From contig NZ_JAODIM010000042.1 in assembly GCF_025527015.1 (NCBI RefSeq), forward strand, positions 62,001-126,000: DNA of 64,000 nucleotides, written 5' to 3'. Every line of letters begins with the position of its first letter. Position 1 is the first letter of the stretch. The notes under the pieces are model-generated. The model did not search any database, was not told the origin of the DNA, and saw only the letters and a program-made list of their open reading frames with translations. Shown piece by piece: positions 62,739 to 64,000 of the stretch. Source of the stretch: Winslowiella arboricola. Lineage in GTDB: Bacteria > Pseudomonadota > Gammaproteobacteria > Enterobacterales > Enterobacteriaceae. The position numbers and the translations under genes were made by a program.

Positions 62739-63425
62739 TTATGCCTGCTCAAACCAGTCGCTATTCTGCGCGGCAATCGGCGTGATGGAGAAGATCATCT
62801 CCTGCAAATGACGGCGCAGCGCGCTTTCGGCGGCGTCAGGATCCTGATCGACAAGTGCCTGATAAATCTGCTGATGCTGCTCAATCAAACTTTCCGGTGG
62901 CGAGACTTCGCTCAGGGTGAGAAAACGCACCCGGTCCATGGTCGCTTTAATATTTTCTACCGTTTCCCACGCCAGCTCGCAGCGAATACTCTGCGCGATC
63001 AGACGGTGAAACTCATCGTCCAGCAGTAAAAATGCCTGACTGTCATGACGCTGCGCCGCCAGCCGTTGCAGCTGCAAATTATGCTCCAGCTCGCTAAGGG
63101 CTTGCGGGGTGGCTTCCTGTGCTGCACGGCGCACCACCGCCACTTCCACGGCTTCGCGGATAAAACGGCCATCGGCTACGCGCTGAGCAGAGATTTTACG
63201 CACAAAGGTGCCGCGCTGTGGCAGCACCTGAACCAGTCCGGCTTCTGCCAGCTTAATAAAGGCTTCGCGCACCGGCTGACGTGAGACGTTAAAGCGGGTG
63301 GAAACCTCTTTCTCTGACAGCAGTGCGCCCGGATGAATCGCGCAGGTGACAATATCCTGACGCAAAAAGCGGTAGATCTGCTGATTCACCGGTTCGCTGG
63401 CAGTTATGGTGTAAGAGCTCGACAT
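62739..63425 (-). CDS. GntR/FadR-family regulator, RspR (YdfH)-like
   Basis: 228 residues. N-terminal winged HTH with FLRQDIVTCAIHPGALLSEKEV and VSRQPVREAFIKLAEAG (about 20-65), then an FCD ligand domain with DDEFHRLI. The protein resembles E. coli RspR (YdfH) along its whole length, including NSDWFEQA at the end. RspR controls rspAB, a sugar-acid dehydratase/dehydrogenase pair. Here it lies 87 bases downstream of a mannitol dehydrogenase family gene on the same strand and may regulate it. Confidence 0.82.
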   Translation of the reverse strand: MSSSYTITASEPVNQQIYRFLRQDIVTCAIHPGALLSEKEVSTRFNVSRQPVREAFIKLAEAGLVQVLPQRGTFVRKISAQRVADGRFIREAVEVAVVRRAAQEATPQALSELEHNLQLQRLAAQRHDSQAFLLLDDEFHRLIAQSIRCELAWETVENIKATMDRVRFLTLSEVSPPESLIEQHQQIYQALVDQDPDAAESALRRHLQEMIFSITPIAAQNSDWFEQA

Positions 63426-63512
63426 TCAGCAACATCCTTTTTGCGGCTAACACACAGGTCAACCTTGCTGGAAAGCTTTCAGTCTAAACAGCCCGTTGCG
63501 CCAGCGCCAGCA

Positions 63513-64000
63513 TTAGTCGCTGGCGATCAGCTGTTTTACCGTCTCTCTGGCACCCAGGGTTTGCAGCTGCTGGTAAAAGTGGTTTACACGCGCCACCAGC
63601 AGTGGCTGTGCCGCCAGATCGTCGCCAAACAGGGTTGTTATCGCCAGCAGGGCGGCGACACGCTGCGGACCTTCCGCGGTTTCGGCAACCCGTCGGGCGA
63701 TCTCATCCTTTAACGGATCATTAATCACAATCGCCGCGCCTTGCTCATCAACCCCGCTGACATAACGCATCCAGCCCGCCACACCGAGCGCCAGCAGCTC
63801 AAAGCGGCTGCCGTTGTTCAGGTGCCAGCGAATGCTGTCAAGCCAGCGCTGCGGCAGTTTCTGGCTACCGTCGGTGGCAATCTGGTAAGTGCGATGTTTA
63901 ATCGCGCGGTTCTGATAGCGTGCAATCAGTGAATCGGCGTAGGCGGTCAGATCGACATGCAGGGTACACAAGGTCGGCGCCTGTTCCGCCAGCATCAGCT
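63513..64000 (-). CDS. Mannitol dehydrogenase family protein, C-terminal part (window edge)
   Basis: About 161 C-terminal residues, open to the window end; the N-terminal NAD-binding domain is outside. The segment DGSQKLPQRWLDSIRWHLNN carries the family active-site Lys, followed by the conserved HLNNGSRFELLALGVAGWMRYV. The family includes fructuronate reductase (UxuB), tagaturonate reductase and polyol dehydrogenases such as YeiQ; the fragment does not decide. Its GntR neighbour supports hexuronate- or polyol-related use. Confidence 0.8.
   Translation of the reverse strand, partial: LMLAEQAPTLCTLHVDLTAYADSLIARYQNRAIKHRTYQIATDGSQKLPQRWLDSIRWHLNNGSRFELLALGVAGWMRYVSGVDEQGAAIVINDPLKDEIARRVAETAEGPQRVAALLAITTLFGDDLAAQPLLVARVNHFYQQLQTLGARETVKQLIASD

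Overview
The window is a chromosomal stretch from an enterobacterium, most likely of the Erwiniaceae (Pantoea/Erwinia type). Nearly every housekeeping protein aligns along its full length with a known Escherichia coli protein, and gene order follows the E. coli 46-49 minute region. The Erwiniaceae assignment is an inference from the mixture of conserved synteny, an EsaR/ExpR-like LuxR protein and dispersed short palindromes; no rRNA or marker gene settles it. I see no tRNA, rRNA, insertion sequence, integrase or CRISPR array.

Layout. 1-13.8 kb: radD (partial), rsuA, bcr, yejG, the microcin-C-type peptide ABC importer yejABEF, the c-di-GMP phosphodiesterase pdeN, the murein endopeptidase mepS and lpxT. 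13.8-21.7 kb: the zinc GTPase yeiR, a small orphan fimbrial-like secreted protein, efpL (yeiP), yeiW, setB, and the fructose PTS operon fruBKA behind two Cra operators. 21.8-23.6 kb: an accessory insert with a type-44 polymorphic toxin gene interrupted at a G7 tract, an overlapping probable immunity gene, and a Tat-type esterase. 23.7-32.9 kb: nfo, yeiH, a DUF1232 gene, yeiE, lysP, then a Fur-box-preceded iron ABC permease/ATPase pair and cirA. 33-45 kb: yeiG-frmA (formaldehyde detoxification), a LysR/MFS divergent pair, folE, yeiB, galS and mglBAC with matching GalR/S and CRP sites, and a PAS-HTH regulator. 45-53.6 kb: sanA, maeA, cdd, yohJK, metG, mrp. 53.6-56 kb: a GNAT, then an AT-rich island with a LuxR-type quorum-sensing receptor and a second GNAT. 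56-64 kb: mltB, a methyl-accepting chemotaxis protein, rcnB, a TPP riboswitch with thiMD, fbaB, an RspR-like GntR regulator and the end of a mannitol dehydrogenase family gene.

Functional themes are sugar uptake and catabolism (fructose under Cra; galactose under GalR/S plus CRP), peptide, lysine and iron-siderophore uptake, cell-wall maintenance (mepS, mltB, lpxT, sanA) and cofactor supply (folE, thiMD). The accessory material is concentrated at 21.8-23.6 kb and 54-56 kb. Two families of short perfect palindromes recur in the 3' intergenic gaps, often in groups about 40-55 bp apart, as in REP/BIME arrays.

Most interesting: the out-of-frame toxin with its homopolymer switch-like tract, the palindrome arrays, a covarying ~97-bp repeat at two loci, and a tiny cysteine-rich ORF plus hairpin ahead of yejG.
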